DNA of 36,252 nt from Methanomicrobiales archaeon (GTDB lineage Archaea > Halobacteriota > Methanomicrobia > Methanomicrobiales > JACTUA01), in NCBI GenBank assembly GCA_029907705.1, contig JARYLJ010000020.1:1-36252 (forward strand), given 5' to 3'. The position numbers and the translations under genes are program-made. This document shows, in pieces, positions 16,235 through 25,025 of this stretch. A model generated the notes under the pieces. It did no database searches, was not told the origin of the DNA, and was given only the letters and a program-made list of their open reading frames with translations. Position 1 is the first letter of the stretch, and each line of letters begins with the position of its first letter.

Positions 16235-18250
16235 TCACGCTGCGTCCAGGAGGTGCTCCTCCAGTTCGGTCAGGGCGATCCCCTCGAGGGTCCCGGGGTC
16301 GAGGTCAGTAATCCTGTAATATGCACCGTTGCTCTCCTGCGCGATCTTACGGCAAAAACCGACGCCCAGAGAGAGGACATCACTGCGCGCCGCCTCCGTG
16401 TCGATCACCACCGTATGCACATCCCTGTCTGCCAGCAGCCGCGATAGTGCCAGGAGCTCCTCCCCGATCCGCCCGCCCATACCCACGTTCGCATGCCCGT
16501 CGGAGAGGAGGATCAGCAGGGGGATCAGGTGCGGGTGCTTCTCGCGCTCCCGCTCGAACCGCCTCAGCGCCAGATCGAGCCCCGACGAGAGAGGCGTCCT
16601 CCCGCCGGTGGGGACCTCTGCGAGCCGCTTCGCGGCCAGGTCTGTGCTCTGGGTGAAGGGGAGTATCTCGTCCGCCTGCTCCCCCCGGAACGCGATCAGG
16701 CCTATGCGGTCCCTGTGCCTGTATGCGTCCTCCAGCAGCGAGAGGACCGCTCCTTTCGCCGACTGCATCCTCCCCTCCGCACCCATGGAGCCGCTCGCGT
16801 CCACCAGGAAGAGGATGGCCGCGGAGGTTCTTCCGAAGCGTTCCCTGAACCTCAGGTCCTCGAGCCGTATCCTCACCCTCGGTATTCCGTCTCCCTGATC
16901 CTGATGGATCGCGGCGGCCCTGATACTCGCATCCAGTGCGAGCTCCCTGCGTTCCGATCTCTCCGTCGGCGACCTGTACCTCCCCCTCGCGAGGGGGGTC
17001 TCCACCTCCACCCTTCTCCCGCTGTCATAACGCTCCTTCCCCTTCGGAAGCATACGGGACCTCATCACCATGCCGGAGTCTATTCCCTTCCCGGGCCGTA
17101 TCACCTGCTCCTTCGCCTTTCCGCTCCGTGAACCCTTTCCGCCTCCCTTACCCGCATACTCATGGCGCCCCTCGTGCGGATGGCGCGGACCCCTGTCCTC
17201 CTCTCCGTCCCCTCCGCCCTCCAGGCGATCCATCAGATCGTCCAGCCGCCTCCTGTCGAGATCGGGGTCCTCGAAGGGGCGGCGGCGCAAACGATGCGGG
17301 AGCGCGAGATGCATCGCCTCGCGCACGTCTTCTCCGGTCACTGACGTCCTCCCATCCAGCGCCGCGATCGCCTTCGCCGCCCTCGCAACGGTGATCTCCG
17401 CCCGATGGGTCTTCACACCCAGCTCGTTGCAGGCACTGGCGATGTACCGGAGGAGACCATCGTCCATCGTTATGCCCTTCAGCCGGGCAATCGCACCCGC
17501 GATTTGCTCTTGCAGTTCGCGCTGCGCTCCCACGCAGGACGCCCTGAAACCGACAGGGTCCTGCTCGAAGCGCTCCACCACGCGGACGATCTCCATTCTC
17601 TGCTCCACACCGCTCAGGCCCGAAATGGTCACCTGGAGCCCGAAGCGGTCCAGGAGCTGCGGCCGCAGTTCCCCCTCCTCCGGGTTCATCGTACCGATGA
17701 GGATGAAGCGGGAGGGATGGGAGAAGGAGATCCCCTCCCTTTCCACCGTGTTCACACCCATGGCGGCGACGTCCAGGAGGACATCCACGATGTGATCGTC
17801 CAGCAGGTTCACCTCGTCGATGTAGAGTATGCCCCTGTGGCAGGCGGCGAGTATCCCCGGCTCGAAGGCCTTCACCCCCTTCTGGATCGCCCGTTCGATG
17901 TCGAGCGTGCCCAGCAGCCGGTCCTCGGTCACGCCCAGCGGCAGGGTGACCACCTGCACCTGGCGACGCTCCACCCCGGGGGCATTGCCCTTCCCGCCGC
18001 ATTCGCCGCAACGTATGCAGAACTCCCTGTCACGAACGGGATCCGCGTGGAACGGGCAGTTCTTCACCACCTCGATCTCCGGGAGCACCTCCGCGAGCGC
18101 CCTCACGGCGGTCGACTTTGCCGTGCCCTTCTCCCCTCTGATGAGCAATCCCCCGATCCTCGGATTGATCGCGTTCAGCAGCAGTGCCCTCTTCAGCTCC
18201 ATCTGTCCGACGATCGCTGAAAATGGAATGATCTCCGCTCCCTCCATCAT
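16235..18250 (-). CDS. Fused ChlI-ChlD-type metallochelatase AAA+/VWA subunit
   Basis: The 671-residue protein joins the two small subunits of an ATP-dependent chelatase. Residues 1 to about 330 are a ChlI/BchI AAA+ ATPase: Walker A GEKGTAKST (39-47), Walker B ILYIDEVN (141-148) and a sensor region GTMNPEEGELRPQLLDRFG. A Cys group C65, C78, C81, C84 lies between Walker A and B and could bind zinc. A Gly/Arg/Lys-rich linker (about 345-430) leads to a VWA domain with the MIDAS motif DASGSMG at D484. Such proteins power metal insertion by a large CobN/BchH-type subunit. The ATG overlaps the stop of the cobN-like gene by four bases, so both are made together. Metal and porphyrinoid are not shown by the sequence. 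Confidence 0.92.
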   Translation of the reverse strand: MMEGAEIIPFSAIVGQMELKRALLLNAINPRIGGLLIRGEKGTAKSTAVRALAEVLPEIEVVKNCPFHADPVRDREFCIRCGECGGKGNAPGVERRQVQVVTLPLGVTEDRLLGTLDIERAIQKGVKAFEPGILAACHRGILYIDEVNLLDDHIVDVLLDVAAMGVNTVEREGISFSHPSRFILIGTMNPEEGELRPQLLDRFGLQVTISGLSGVEQRMEIVRVVERFEQDPVGFRASCVGAQRELQEQIAGAIARLKGITMDDGLLRYIASACNELGVKTHRAEITVARAAKAIAALDGRTSVTGEDVREAMHLALPHRLRRRPFEDPDLDRRRLDDLMDRLEGGGDGEEDRGPRHPHEGRHEYAGKGGGKGSRSGKAKEQVIRPGKGIDSGMVMRSRMLPKGKERYDSGRRVEVETPLARGRYRSPTERSERRELALDASIRAAAIHQDQGDGIPRVRIRLEDLRFRERFGRTSAAILFLVDASGSMGAEGRMQSAKGAVLSLLEDAYRHRDRIGLIAFRGEQADEILPFTQSTDLAAKRLAEVPTGGRTPLSSGLDLALRRFEREREKHPHLIPLLILLSDGHANVGMGGRIGEELLALSRLLADRDVHTVVIDTEAARSDVLSLGVGFCRKIAQESNGAYYRITDLDPGTLEGIALTELEEHLLDAA

Positions 18251-21200
18251 CGCTCTCTCCTCCCCTCAGTCCCCGCCAGATCGTTCCGCTCGCTCCGGGT
18301 AATGATATCGATCGCACCGCCCTGCACCGGCGCATCGCCGGCACGCTCATCCTCCATCCATCCCTCGACCTCCAGATACGCCTCCTTCAGACCCTCGAGC
18401 ACCTCCTCACTCGCGTTCCAGAGCCCCCTCGCATGTGCCTCGAGCAGCCGCCTCCCTGCCTCCTCGAGCGCCCACGGGTTGTGCTCCCTGAAGAAGCGGC
18501 GCATCTCACCGTCGAGGAGGAATGTCCTCGCGATCTCGTCGAAGAGGTGGTCCCCCACCTCCTCCGTGGTCGCCTCCCAGCCGTAGACGCGCCCGATCCT
18601 CCTCGACAGTTCGGCCGCCCCCGTATAACCGTGCTCCTTCAGCGCATCGATATACCCGGGATGCAGGAGCTTCGCCCGCACCACCCGTGCGATCTCCTCG
18701 CCCAAGGTGCGGACCTCCACCCCGTCGCGCTCCCTCGTATCCCCGTAGTACGCCTCCACGTGCTCCCCCGAGAGCGACCTCGCGGCGGCGGTCATGCCGC
18801 CGTGGGAGCCGAAGTAGCAGCAGCACCCGAGCAGGTCATACTCGTCGGTCACCGTCTTGTTGAAGGTGAGGGAGACCGTCTTCAGCTGCGAACGGAACTC
18901 CTCCTTCGCGTCCGCCCCGTGCCTGTCTCTCCCGTAGGCGTATGCATTCCACTCCACGAATATATCGGCGAGATCCTTCGCATCCCTCCATGCGGATGCA
19001 TAGACCGCAAGGTTCACCCCCATCCCGTAGGTGCCGGGCCGGCTGGAGAAGATCCTCAGGAGTCTGCCGGACCCCTGCTCTCCTGCGTGTTTCCTCACAT
19101 AATTCATCTCCACCGGCTCCTCCCTGGCGGCGACGAGCTGGAGTGCATCGTCCAGGAGCTCGATGCATGCGGGGAAACAGTCCCTCAGAATCGCGCTCGT
19201 CCTGACCGTCAGATCGATCCGCGGGCGCTTCAGCACCGGGAGCGGTATCGCCTGCAGCGCACTCACCCTCCCGCCGCTCCAGACCGGTTCTATTCCGAGA
19301 AGCCAGAGCATCTGCGCCAGCTGCTCGCCGTCCGCCCACATGATGTCCGAGGCCATCCAGAGCATCCCGACGTTCTCCGGATACCGGCCCCCGTGCTCCT
19401 CACGGTACTTCTCCAGCAGCGCCTCCGCGAGCCGCCGACCGATCCGCCATGCCGCTTCCGTGGGGATCGAGGACGGGTCCATCGAGTAGAAGTTCCTGCC
19501 GGTGGGGAGGATCTCCTTCCTGCCCCTCGTGATCAGGCCCGAGGGCCCTGGCTCAACATGACCACCATGCAGCGCATGCACCAGGGATCCCGTCTCGTCC
19601 GTCGCATCCAGAAGCGCGGAGATCTCCCGCACCTCGTCCGCGACCGATGCGCACATGCCGCGGTCCACCTCGCCCAGGCGAATGCCTAGCAGACACTCCA
19701 TCGCCTCCGCAGGATCGCGGCCCTCGAGGAGCGCTCCTATCCACTCACACGACAGGGGATCCGGCTCCTGCGAGGTGATTGCCTCTCCCCTCCTCCTGTC
19801 TTTGTCCCCATCCGAAAGATGCGCGATCAGCCCCCTTACCTTTCCCTCGTACCGGAGCACCCCCTCAATGAAGCGGGCCCGACGCTCCCCGGCAGGTACC
19901 CTCCCGAAGATGTGCATGCCCATGGGGATCGAGGTGCCCTCCATGCGGGAGAGGACACGGTGCACCTGGTCGATAATGACCTGCATCGACTCCCCCCTCC
20001 CGAGGCGATCGTCGAGGCGGATCTCCTCCGCGATGCTGCACTCCCTGATCCGGTCCAGAATCAGGTGTTCCAGGGCATGGGCACGGGCATGCCTCTCGCC
20101 TGCCCTCCTGTACTCCGCGATCTGCTCCTCCAGCTCCTTCAGGGCGCCGTAGAGGCCCCCCGACGCCATCACCGTCTGCAGGTGGTCGACGAGCACCGCG
20201 TACGCCCTCCTCTTCGCGATCGTCCCTTCCGGCGGGTTGTCTGAGTTGTAGATGTAGAGCTGGGGCAGCGTGCCGAGCACGGCATCGGGGGCGCATGCGG
20301 CGGAAAGGGCGATTGCCTTTCCAGGGAGGAACTCCAGCGTGCCATGCGTGCCCACGTGCACGATCGCATCCGCACCGAAGACCTCCTGCAGGTAACGGTA
20401 GGTCGCCAGGTAATGGTGCGGGGGAGGCACCTCCGGATCATGGAGGATGCGGCAGACCATCCCGTCGCAGCGTGCACCCGCACAGCCCCGCTTCGGCTGG
20501 GTGCAGACGACCGCGTTCCCGAGGGAGATGCCCGTGATCACGATCCTGCCCTCGTACAGCATCGCCGCGGGTACGCCCTCCCTCGCCTCCCCCGGCGGGT
20601 CGCCCCATGTACCGATCACCCGCTCCCGGTATTCGGAAGGCAGGGCATCAAACCACCGCTGGTACTCCTCCAGCCCGACAAGTGCGAGGTACCCGTTGTT
20701 CCTGACGATATCCTCCACCGAGGTCCACCGGAACTCGCTGATCGCCCTCCTGGACATGATCTCCTGCACCAGCGCCTCCCCGCTTTCGGGCACTTCCACA
20801 TCGTAGCCCTCCTTTTTGAGTTTTTTCAGGATCTCGACCACGCTCTCCAGCGCATCCAGGTGCGCCGCGCTCCCGACGTTCGCCTCCACGGAGGCGCACG
20901 GGGCGTTGTTCAGGATGAACGCAATCCTCTTCTCGCCTGTGGGCTTCTGCCGCAGGCGCACCCATCGCAGCACCCGCTCCACCAGGTGCCCGATCCGCTC
21001 CTCCAGCGGGTCGTGCCAGTCGGGGGAGGCGCGACCCTGCTCCACCGATGCGGTGCCGCACGGTATGAACTCCACCATCCCCTGCAGCTCGGGCACGACG
21101 ACGGACCAGGCGATCTCCATGCTGCCCATGCCATCGCGGCGGGCCAGCCAGTCATCCCGTGTTCTATAGTAGAGCATGACGGGATGGAAGACCGGCACGT

Positions 21201-21957
21201 CCAGCTCCTTCAGGAGCTCCACCGAGGAGGCGGGATCGTCCCCTGCGAGCGAGGACTGGAGATCGATGAGCGCATCCACCTTACCGGTGAAGAAGTCCCT
21301 GACGGTACCGCCCCTCCCCTGCCTGCCCCCTTCCTTCTCGCCTGTACCGGTGGAGAAGACCGCGATGACATCCGCATGCCTCTCCACCTCCCTGATGAGG
21401 GCGTCCACCACCCTGAGATCCCTGTTCACCCAGTAGATCCGGTAGAAGAGGATCCCGATCGCTGCCCGGTGCCTCCTGGGCCTGAAGGCGAAGTACTCCT
21501 CAGGCGCAAGAAAGAGGCGATCCGCATCGGGATGGTAGATCCCCTCCCATGGCATGGCGAGCGGCTCCTGCGCCTCCCATGGCAGACCGAGCACCTCCCT
21601 GCCCAGGTAGCGGAGGAGAAGAAGCATGTTCTCCTTTCCGCCATAGGCGAAGTAGGCGTTCACCATCGCGCTCACGCCCGGCGGGACGTTCGAGAGCGCC
21701 CAGTGGGAGATGTCGAATCCGTAGGAGACGACCGGTTTTCCGCAGGGGAGCGCACGTACCATCTCGTCCCAGTAGGGCTCCTGCGTCGGGTGGAGCAGGA
21801 TCACGTCCGCTCCTCCCGCTCCCTCCAGGAACCGGTTCATCTCCTCCCGCCCGCTAAGCCTGGACGTGCTCGCTGCGTGGAGCTCCACCCCTGCCTCTGC
21901 CGCTGCTTCGACGAGCAGTGGAAGTTCGCTCGCCCATATCGCGGCGGCGACCCTCAT
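18247..21957 (-). CDS. CobN/BchH-like large chelatase subunit
   Basis: The protein of 1236 residues belongs to the CobN/magnesium-chelatase H superfamily that binds the tetrapyrrole and inserts the metal. Diagnostic stretches are HVGTHGTLEFLPGKAIALS with H534 and H538, then YIYNSDNPPEGTIAKRRAYA, and near the end EVLEGLKEAYLEVEGWMED. A four-Cys loop C485-x6-C492-x4-C497-x4-C502 precedes PPPHHYLATYRYL and could bind a metal or Fe-S cluster. The open frame runs to 22596, but that part is antisense-like shadow of the ATPase gene; ATG 21957 overlaps the ATPase stop by four bases and begins MRVAAAIWASEL like its homologues. Methanogens insert cobalt and nickel with small CbiX/CfbA chelatases, so the role of this large one is unclear. 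Confidence 0.92.
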   Translation of the reverse strand: MRVAAAIWASELPLLVEAAAEAGVELHAASTSRLSGREEMNRFLEGAGGADVILLHPTQEPYWDEMVRALPCGKPVVSYGFDISHWALSNVPPGVSAMVNAYFAYGGKENMLLLLRYLGREVLGLPWEAQEPLAMPWEGIYHPDADRLFLAPEEYFAFRPRRHRAAIGILFYRIYWVNRDLRVVDALIREVERHADVIAVFSTGTGEKEGGRQGRGGTVRDFFTGKVDALIDLQSSLAGDDPASSVELLKELDVPVFHPVMLYYRTRDDWLARRDGMGSMEIAWSVVVPELQGMVEFIPCGTASVEQGRASPDWHDPLEERIGHLVERVLRWVRLRQKPTGEKRIAFILNNAPCASVEANVGSAAHLDALESVVEILKKLKKEGYDVEVPESGEALVQEIMSRRAISEFRWTSVEDIVRNNGYLALVGLEEYQRWFDALPSEYRERVIGTWGDPPGEAREGVPAAMLYEGRIVITGISLGNAVVCTQPKRGCAGARCDGMVCRILHDPEVPPPHHYLATYRYLQEVFGADAIVHVGTHGTLEFLPGKAIALSAACAPDAVLGTLPQLYIYNSDNPPEGTIAKRRAYAVLVDHLQTVMASGGLYGALKELEEQIAEYRRAGERHARAHALEHLILDRIRECSIAEEIRLDDRLGRGESMQVIIDQVHRVLSRMEGTSIPMGMHIFGRVPAGERRARFIEGVLRYEGKVRGLIAHLSDGDKDRRRGEAITSQEPDPLSCEWIGALLEGRDPAEAMECLLGIRLGEVDRGMCASVADEVREISALLDATDETGSLVHALHGGHVEPGPSGLITRGRKEILPTGRNFYSMDPSSIPTEAAWRIGRRLAEALLEKYREEHGGRYPENVGMLWMASDIMWADGEQLAQMLWLLGIEPVWSGGRVSALQAIPLPVLKRPRIDLTVRTSAILRDCFPACIELLDDALQLVAAREEPVEMNYVRKHAGEQGSGRLLRIFSSRPGTYGMGVNLAVYASAWRDAKDLADIFVEWNAYAYGRDRHGADAKEEFRSQLKTVSLTFNKTVTDEYDLLGCCCYFGSHGGMTAAARSLSGEHVEAYYGDTRERDGVEVRTLGEEIARVVRAKLLHPGYIDALKEHGYTGAAELSRRIGRVYGWEATTEEVGDHLFDEIARTFLLDGEMRRFFREHNPWALEEAGRRLLEAHARGLWNASEEVLEGLKEAYLEVEGWMEDERAGDAPVQGGAIDIITRSERNDLAGTEGRRER

Positions 21958-22733
21958 GCTGCCGCCTCCCCGCTCGGCCTGATCGGGATGAGGTAGGGCA
22001 CACCATCGATCCGGTGAATCTCCACCTCGATCCCGTATACTGCACGGATCTTCTCGGGCAGGAAGAGCTCCGTTGGTCTGCCTGTGCCGGCGATCCTGCC
22101 CCCCTTCAGCATGACGATGCGATCGCAGTACCGTGCAGCGAGGTTCAGGTCGTGGAGCGCGACGATCACCCCGGTACCCTTCTCCTGCGCCTGCCTCTGC
22201 ACCAGCTCCATCACCTCCATCTGGTGCCTCAGGTCCAGGGAGGAGGTGGGCTCGTCGAGGAGGAGGATGGGGGTCTCCTGCGCGAGGGCGCGGGCGATCA
22301 TCACCTTCTGCCGCTCTCCGCCGCTGATCTGGGTCGTTCTGCGGAAGGCGAGCTCCTCGAGGCCGAGCAGACGGATCGCCTCCACCACCTTCTCCACATC
22401 GCGATCGCCCACGCTCCAGCCGATGTGCGGGCGCCGGCCCATCATCACGAAGTCGAAGACGTTCATCATCATGCCCACCGAGAGGGCCTGGGGCACGTAG
22501 GCGATGCACCGTGCGATCTCCCGCGTGGACATCCCCGTGATATCCCTGCCATCGAGCCGGATGCGCCCCTTCGGATGCAGCACCCGGTTCAGGCATTTGA
22601 TCAGCGTGCTCTTCCCCGAACCGTTCGGCCCCACCAGCCCCAGTATCTCCCCCTCCTCCAGCGCGAGATCGATCCCTTTCAGCACCTCCTCACTCCCGTA
22701 GGAGAAGGAGATCTCCTGCGCCTCCAGTCTCAC
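21954..22733 (-). CDS. ABC transporter ATPase, FecE/BtuD type
   Basis: The 259-residue ATPase has Walker A GPNGSGKST, Q-loop YVPQAL, signature ISGGERQ, Walker B PILLLDEPTSSLD and the H-loop ALHDLNLA, all intact. It belongs to the iron-siderophore/heme/cobalamin importer family (FecCDE, BtuCD). It starts with GTG 22733, whose bases overlap the TGA of the permease gene (GTGA). The frame remains open far upstream to 23573, but there it only shadows the permease. It is the energiser of the importer encoded by the two genes before it. Confidence 0.95.
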   Translation of the reverse strand: MRLEAQEISFSYGSEEVLKGIDLALEEGEILGLVGPNGSGKSTLIKCLNRVLHPKGRIRLDGRDITGMSTREIARCIAYVPQALSVGMMMNVFDFVMMGRRPHIGWSVGDRDVEKVVEAIRLLGLEELAFRRTTQISGGERQKVMIARALAQETPILLLDEPTSSLDLRHQMEVMELVQRQAQEKGTGVIVALHDLNLAARYCDRIVMLKGGRIAGTGRPTELFLPEKIRAVYGIEVEIHRIDGVPYLIPIRPSGEAAA

Positions 22734-23803
22734 CAGAACCCCTCCCTGCTTCTGACGAACAGGTACAGGAAGAACGGTATCCCGATGAAGGCGGTCATGA
22801 TGCCCACCGGCAGGATCACGGGGGCGAGGATCGTCCTCGCCAGACTGTCCGCTCCGAGAAGAAGCACCGACCCGACCATCCCGGCCCCCGGAAGAAGGAA
22901 CCGGTGGTCGCCCCCGATCGCGAGGCGCGTGATATGCGGCGCCACCAGGCCGATGAACCCGATCGTGCCGGTGAACGCGATGATGGAGGCGGTGATGAGG
23001 GAGGCGATGAACATCTGCTCGGTCCTCGTCCGCTCCACGCGGACGCCCAGACTGGCGGCCACCTGGTCGCCCTGGCTGATCGCGTTGAGATCCCAGGCGC
23101 GGTACACGAGATATGGCACGACGACAGCGAGTGCGAGCGCGAGAATGCCCGTCTTCAGCCAGGAGGTCCGCTGGAGGCTCCCGAACATCCAGAAGACCAC
23201 CTCCGCCAGCTGCTCCCTGGAGCCGATGTACTGGAGGAAGGAGGTGAGCGCGGAGAAGAGGTACATGAGCGCGATGCCGGCGAGCACCATGCTCTCGGCC
23301 GATATACCCCTGTAACGCGAGAGGCTGTAGATGCCCGCCGTGGCCAGGAGCGAGAAGACGAATGCATTCAGTATCACCAGGTATTCGCCCTGCGCCATAC
23401 CGAGGCCGAGCACCATGGCGAGCGCCGCACCGAAGGTCGCTGCCGAGGAGATGCCTAGCGTGAAGGGGCTCGCCAGCGGGTTCTTCAGCACCCCCTGCAT
23501 GACCGCACCCGCGATGCCCAGACCGAAACCGGCGAGCATGGAAAATATCACGCGGTGGAGGCGCAGCTCCCACACGACCGTGGTGGCGAGCGGGTCAGGT
23601 GCGGGGACGAAGTCCAGAAACCTGGAGGCGATCGCGATGTACACCTCTGCGATGGTGAGGCCGGCCGAACCCAGCGTGATCGCGAAACCGGCGAGGAGTA
23701 CGGTCAGGACCAACAGCGATGCGATGAATATGATCTTTCTTCCGACGGAGCGCCTGTACTCCCCCCTCAGCTCCGTCATCGCCTGACCACCGATACCCTT
23801 CAT
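22730..23803 (-). CDS. FecCD-family ABC transporter permease
   Basis: The 357-residue protein has about ten membrane spans. A first span lies at residues 27-47, and RLHRVIFSMLAGFGLGIAGAVMQG followed by NPLASPFTLGISSAATFGAAL is the hallmark of FecCD/BtuC permeases, as are GTIGFIGLVAPHITRL and the C-terminal GADSLARTILAP with the EAA-like coupling loop. It imports iron chelates, heme, cobalamin or related compounds through the membrane. It begins 13 bases after the binding-protein stop; ATG 23803 and an in-frame ATG at 23779 (after GGTGGT) are both possible. A homodimer is expected because only one permease is present. Confidence 0.94.
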   Translation of the reverse strand: MKGIGGQAMTELRGEYRRSVGRKIIFIASLLVLTVLLAGFAITLGSAGLTIAEVYIAIASRFLDFVPAPDPLATTVVWELRLHRVIFSMLAGFGLGIAGAVMQGVLKNPLASPFTLGISSAATFGAALAMVLGLGMAQGEYLVILNAFVFSLLATAGIYSLSRYRGISAESMVLAGIALMYLFSALTSFLQYIGSREQLAEVVFWMFGSLQRTSWLKTGILALALAVVVPYLVYRAWDLNAISQGDQVAASLGVRVERTRTEQMFIASLITASIIAFTGTIGFIGLVAPHITRLAIGGDHRFLLPGAGMVGSVLLLGADSLARTILAPVILPVGIMTAFIGIPFFLYLFVRSREGFW

Positions 23804-23816
23804 TCGCCGGTCCCCC

Positions 23817-25025
23817 TCATGGGTATACGAACACCCTGTCCTCGACCAGATCTTCGGGCATTCCCTGGAACTCGTGCACGTAGCGGAGGTGGATCTCCTC
23901 CGGCTCCAGGGAGGGGAAGTCCTCAGGATACAGCCACTTCGCCAGATACGCGGTACCGACGATGAACTGCGGCCCGCCCATGATGTCCGTGTGCATCAGA
24001 TGCACCCGCCCTTCCCTCACCGCCTCCAGCGTGCTCCATCCGGGCCTTTTCAGCAGCGCCTCGTAGGTCTGGGCGTAACGCGTGGTGTTCGCCTCCCGGT
24101 AGCCCCCGAACCTGTAGTCCCCGGTCCCCACGAGCTTCACGATCACCTGCGGGGTTCGCTTCAGGACCGCCTCGGGATCGATCGCCGGGTACTCGGTCGT
24201 CTCCTCCCCGAAGATGTTCGTGCCTCCCGCCATCTCGATCTTCTCGTGATAGCCGGAACCCTGACCGCCCGTCTTGAAGTCCGTCCAGGTCTCCAGATAG
24301 ACCCTCATCCTCGCGTCTTCGGGTATACCCGCCGTGTGTTTCGTTATTTCTCCGATTGTTTCGTCGTAGAAGGCGAGGTAGCGCACCCCCTTCTCGCGGG
24401 CACCGAAGATCTCCATGAGCGCCTCCACCTCGCGTCGGTAGGTCGCGGGCTTGTACCCGTCGAACCTGAATATCATCGCCGAGGGCATCGTGCTCCCCAG
24501 GGTCCTCACGATTGCATCCGTCGAATCGGGGCTGATCGTGGCATACAGGAAGACCGCATCGGGCTTCAGGGAGAGGATCTTCTCGTAGTCGGGCGCCCAG
24601 ATGGAGCCCACGTTCACGTGCCTCGTATATTCGGGGAAGAAGTCGGGCTTCTGGAGGGTGTACTTGTCCACCCCCACCACCACGCGGGAGTTCACGCCGA
24701 TGGAGCGCATCGTCTCCAGGGTCTCGCTGTTCATCACCACCACACGTCCGAGTGGCCGCTCGAGCATGTACGCATTGCCCGCGCTGTCCTTCACCTCCCG
24801 TTGCGTGCCGTTCCAGTACTTCACGACGAAGGCGGCGTCCTGCACCTCGCGCTGGAGAACGGGGTTCTCCTGCAGCCTGCCGTGCACCTGAAGCAGGTAG
24901 TCGAGTGCGATGGGATAGAGCTCATCCTCCGCGATCCTTCCGTCACCGTCGAGATCGAGGGGCAATGCCGCCGAGACCGCGCTGACGAGGAGCAGGAGGA
25001 GGCAGAGGAGCGCAGGCACCCTCAT
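23817..25025 (-). CDS. Periplasmic-type metal-chelate/cobalamin binding protein with EF-hand loop
   Basis: The 402-residue protein has a signal peptide (residues 1-19, ending VSAVSA). Directly after it is DLDGDGRIAEDE (24-35), a calcium-binding dockerin/EF-hand-like loop with ligands D24, D26, D28 and E35. From about residue 80 it is a Peripla_BP_2 (BtuF/FecB) fold: LGRVVVMNSETLETMRSIG, then PDYEKILSLKPDAVFLY and a C-terminal domain with GGTNIF and AIDPEAVLKRTPQVIV. There is no lipobox, so anchoring is by an unknown route, or by the neighbouring membrane protein. The ligand, heme, siderophore, corrinoid or another chelate, cannot be told. The start overlaps the previous stop (ATGA). Confidence 0.93.
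   Translation of the reverse strand: MRVPALLCLLLLLVSAVSAALPLDLDGDGRIAEDELYPIALDYLLQVHGRLQENPVLQREVQDAAFVVKYWNGTQREVKDSAGNAYMLERPLGRVVVMNSETLETMRSIGVNSRVVVGVDKYTLQKPDFFPEYTRHVNVGSIWAPDYEKILSLKPDAVFLYATISPDSTDAIVRTLGSTMPSAMIFRFDGYKPATYRREVEALMEIFGAREKGVRYLAFYDETIGEITKHTAGIPEDARMRVYLETWTDFKTGGQGSGYHEKIEMAGGTNIFGEETTEYPAIDPEAVLKRTPQVIVKLVGTGDYRFGGYREANTTRYAQTYEALLKRPGWSTLEAVREGRVHLMHTDIMGGPQFIVGTAYLAKWLYPEDFPSLEPEEIHLRYVHEFQGMPEDLVEDRVFVYP

Noticed and set aside
20344-21996. 550-codon frame on the plus strand
   Set aside because: Antisense shadow of the CobN-like gene with no recognisable motif.
21958-22596. N-terminal 213-codon extension of the CobN-like frame
   Set aside because: It is a shadow of the ABC ATPase gene in another frame, rich in Arg/Gly/Pro. 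The true ATG 21957 overlaps the ATPase stop by four bases.
22734-23573. Upstream extension of the ABC ATPase frame
   Set aside because: Composition is that of a shadow over the permease gene, and GTG 22733 gives the normal length with a GTGA overlap.
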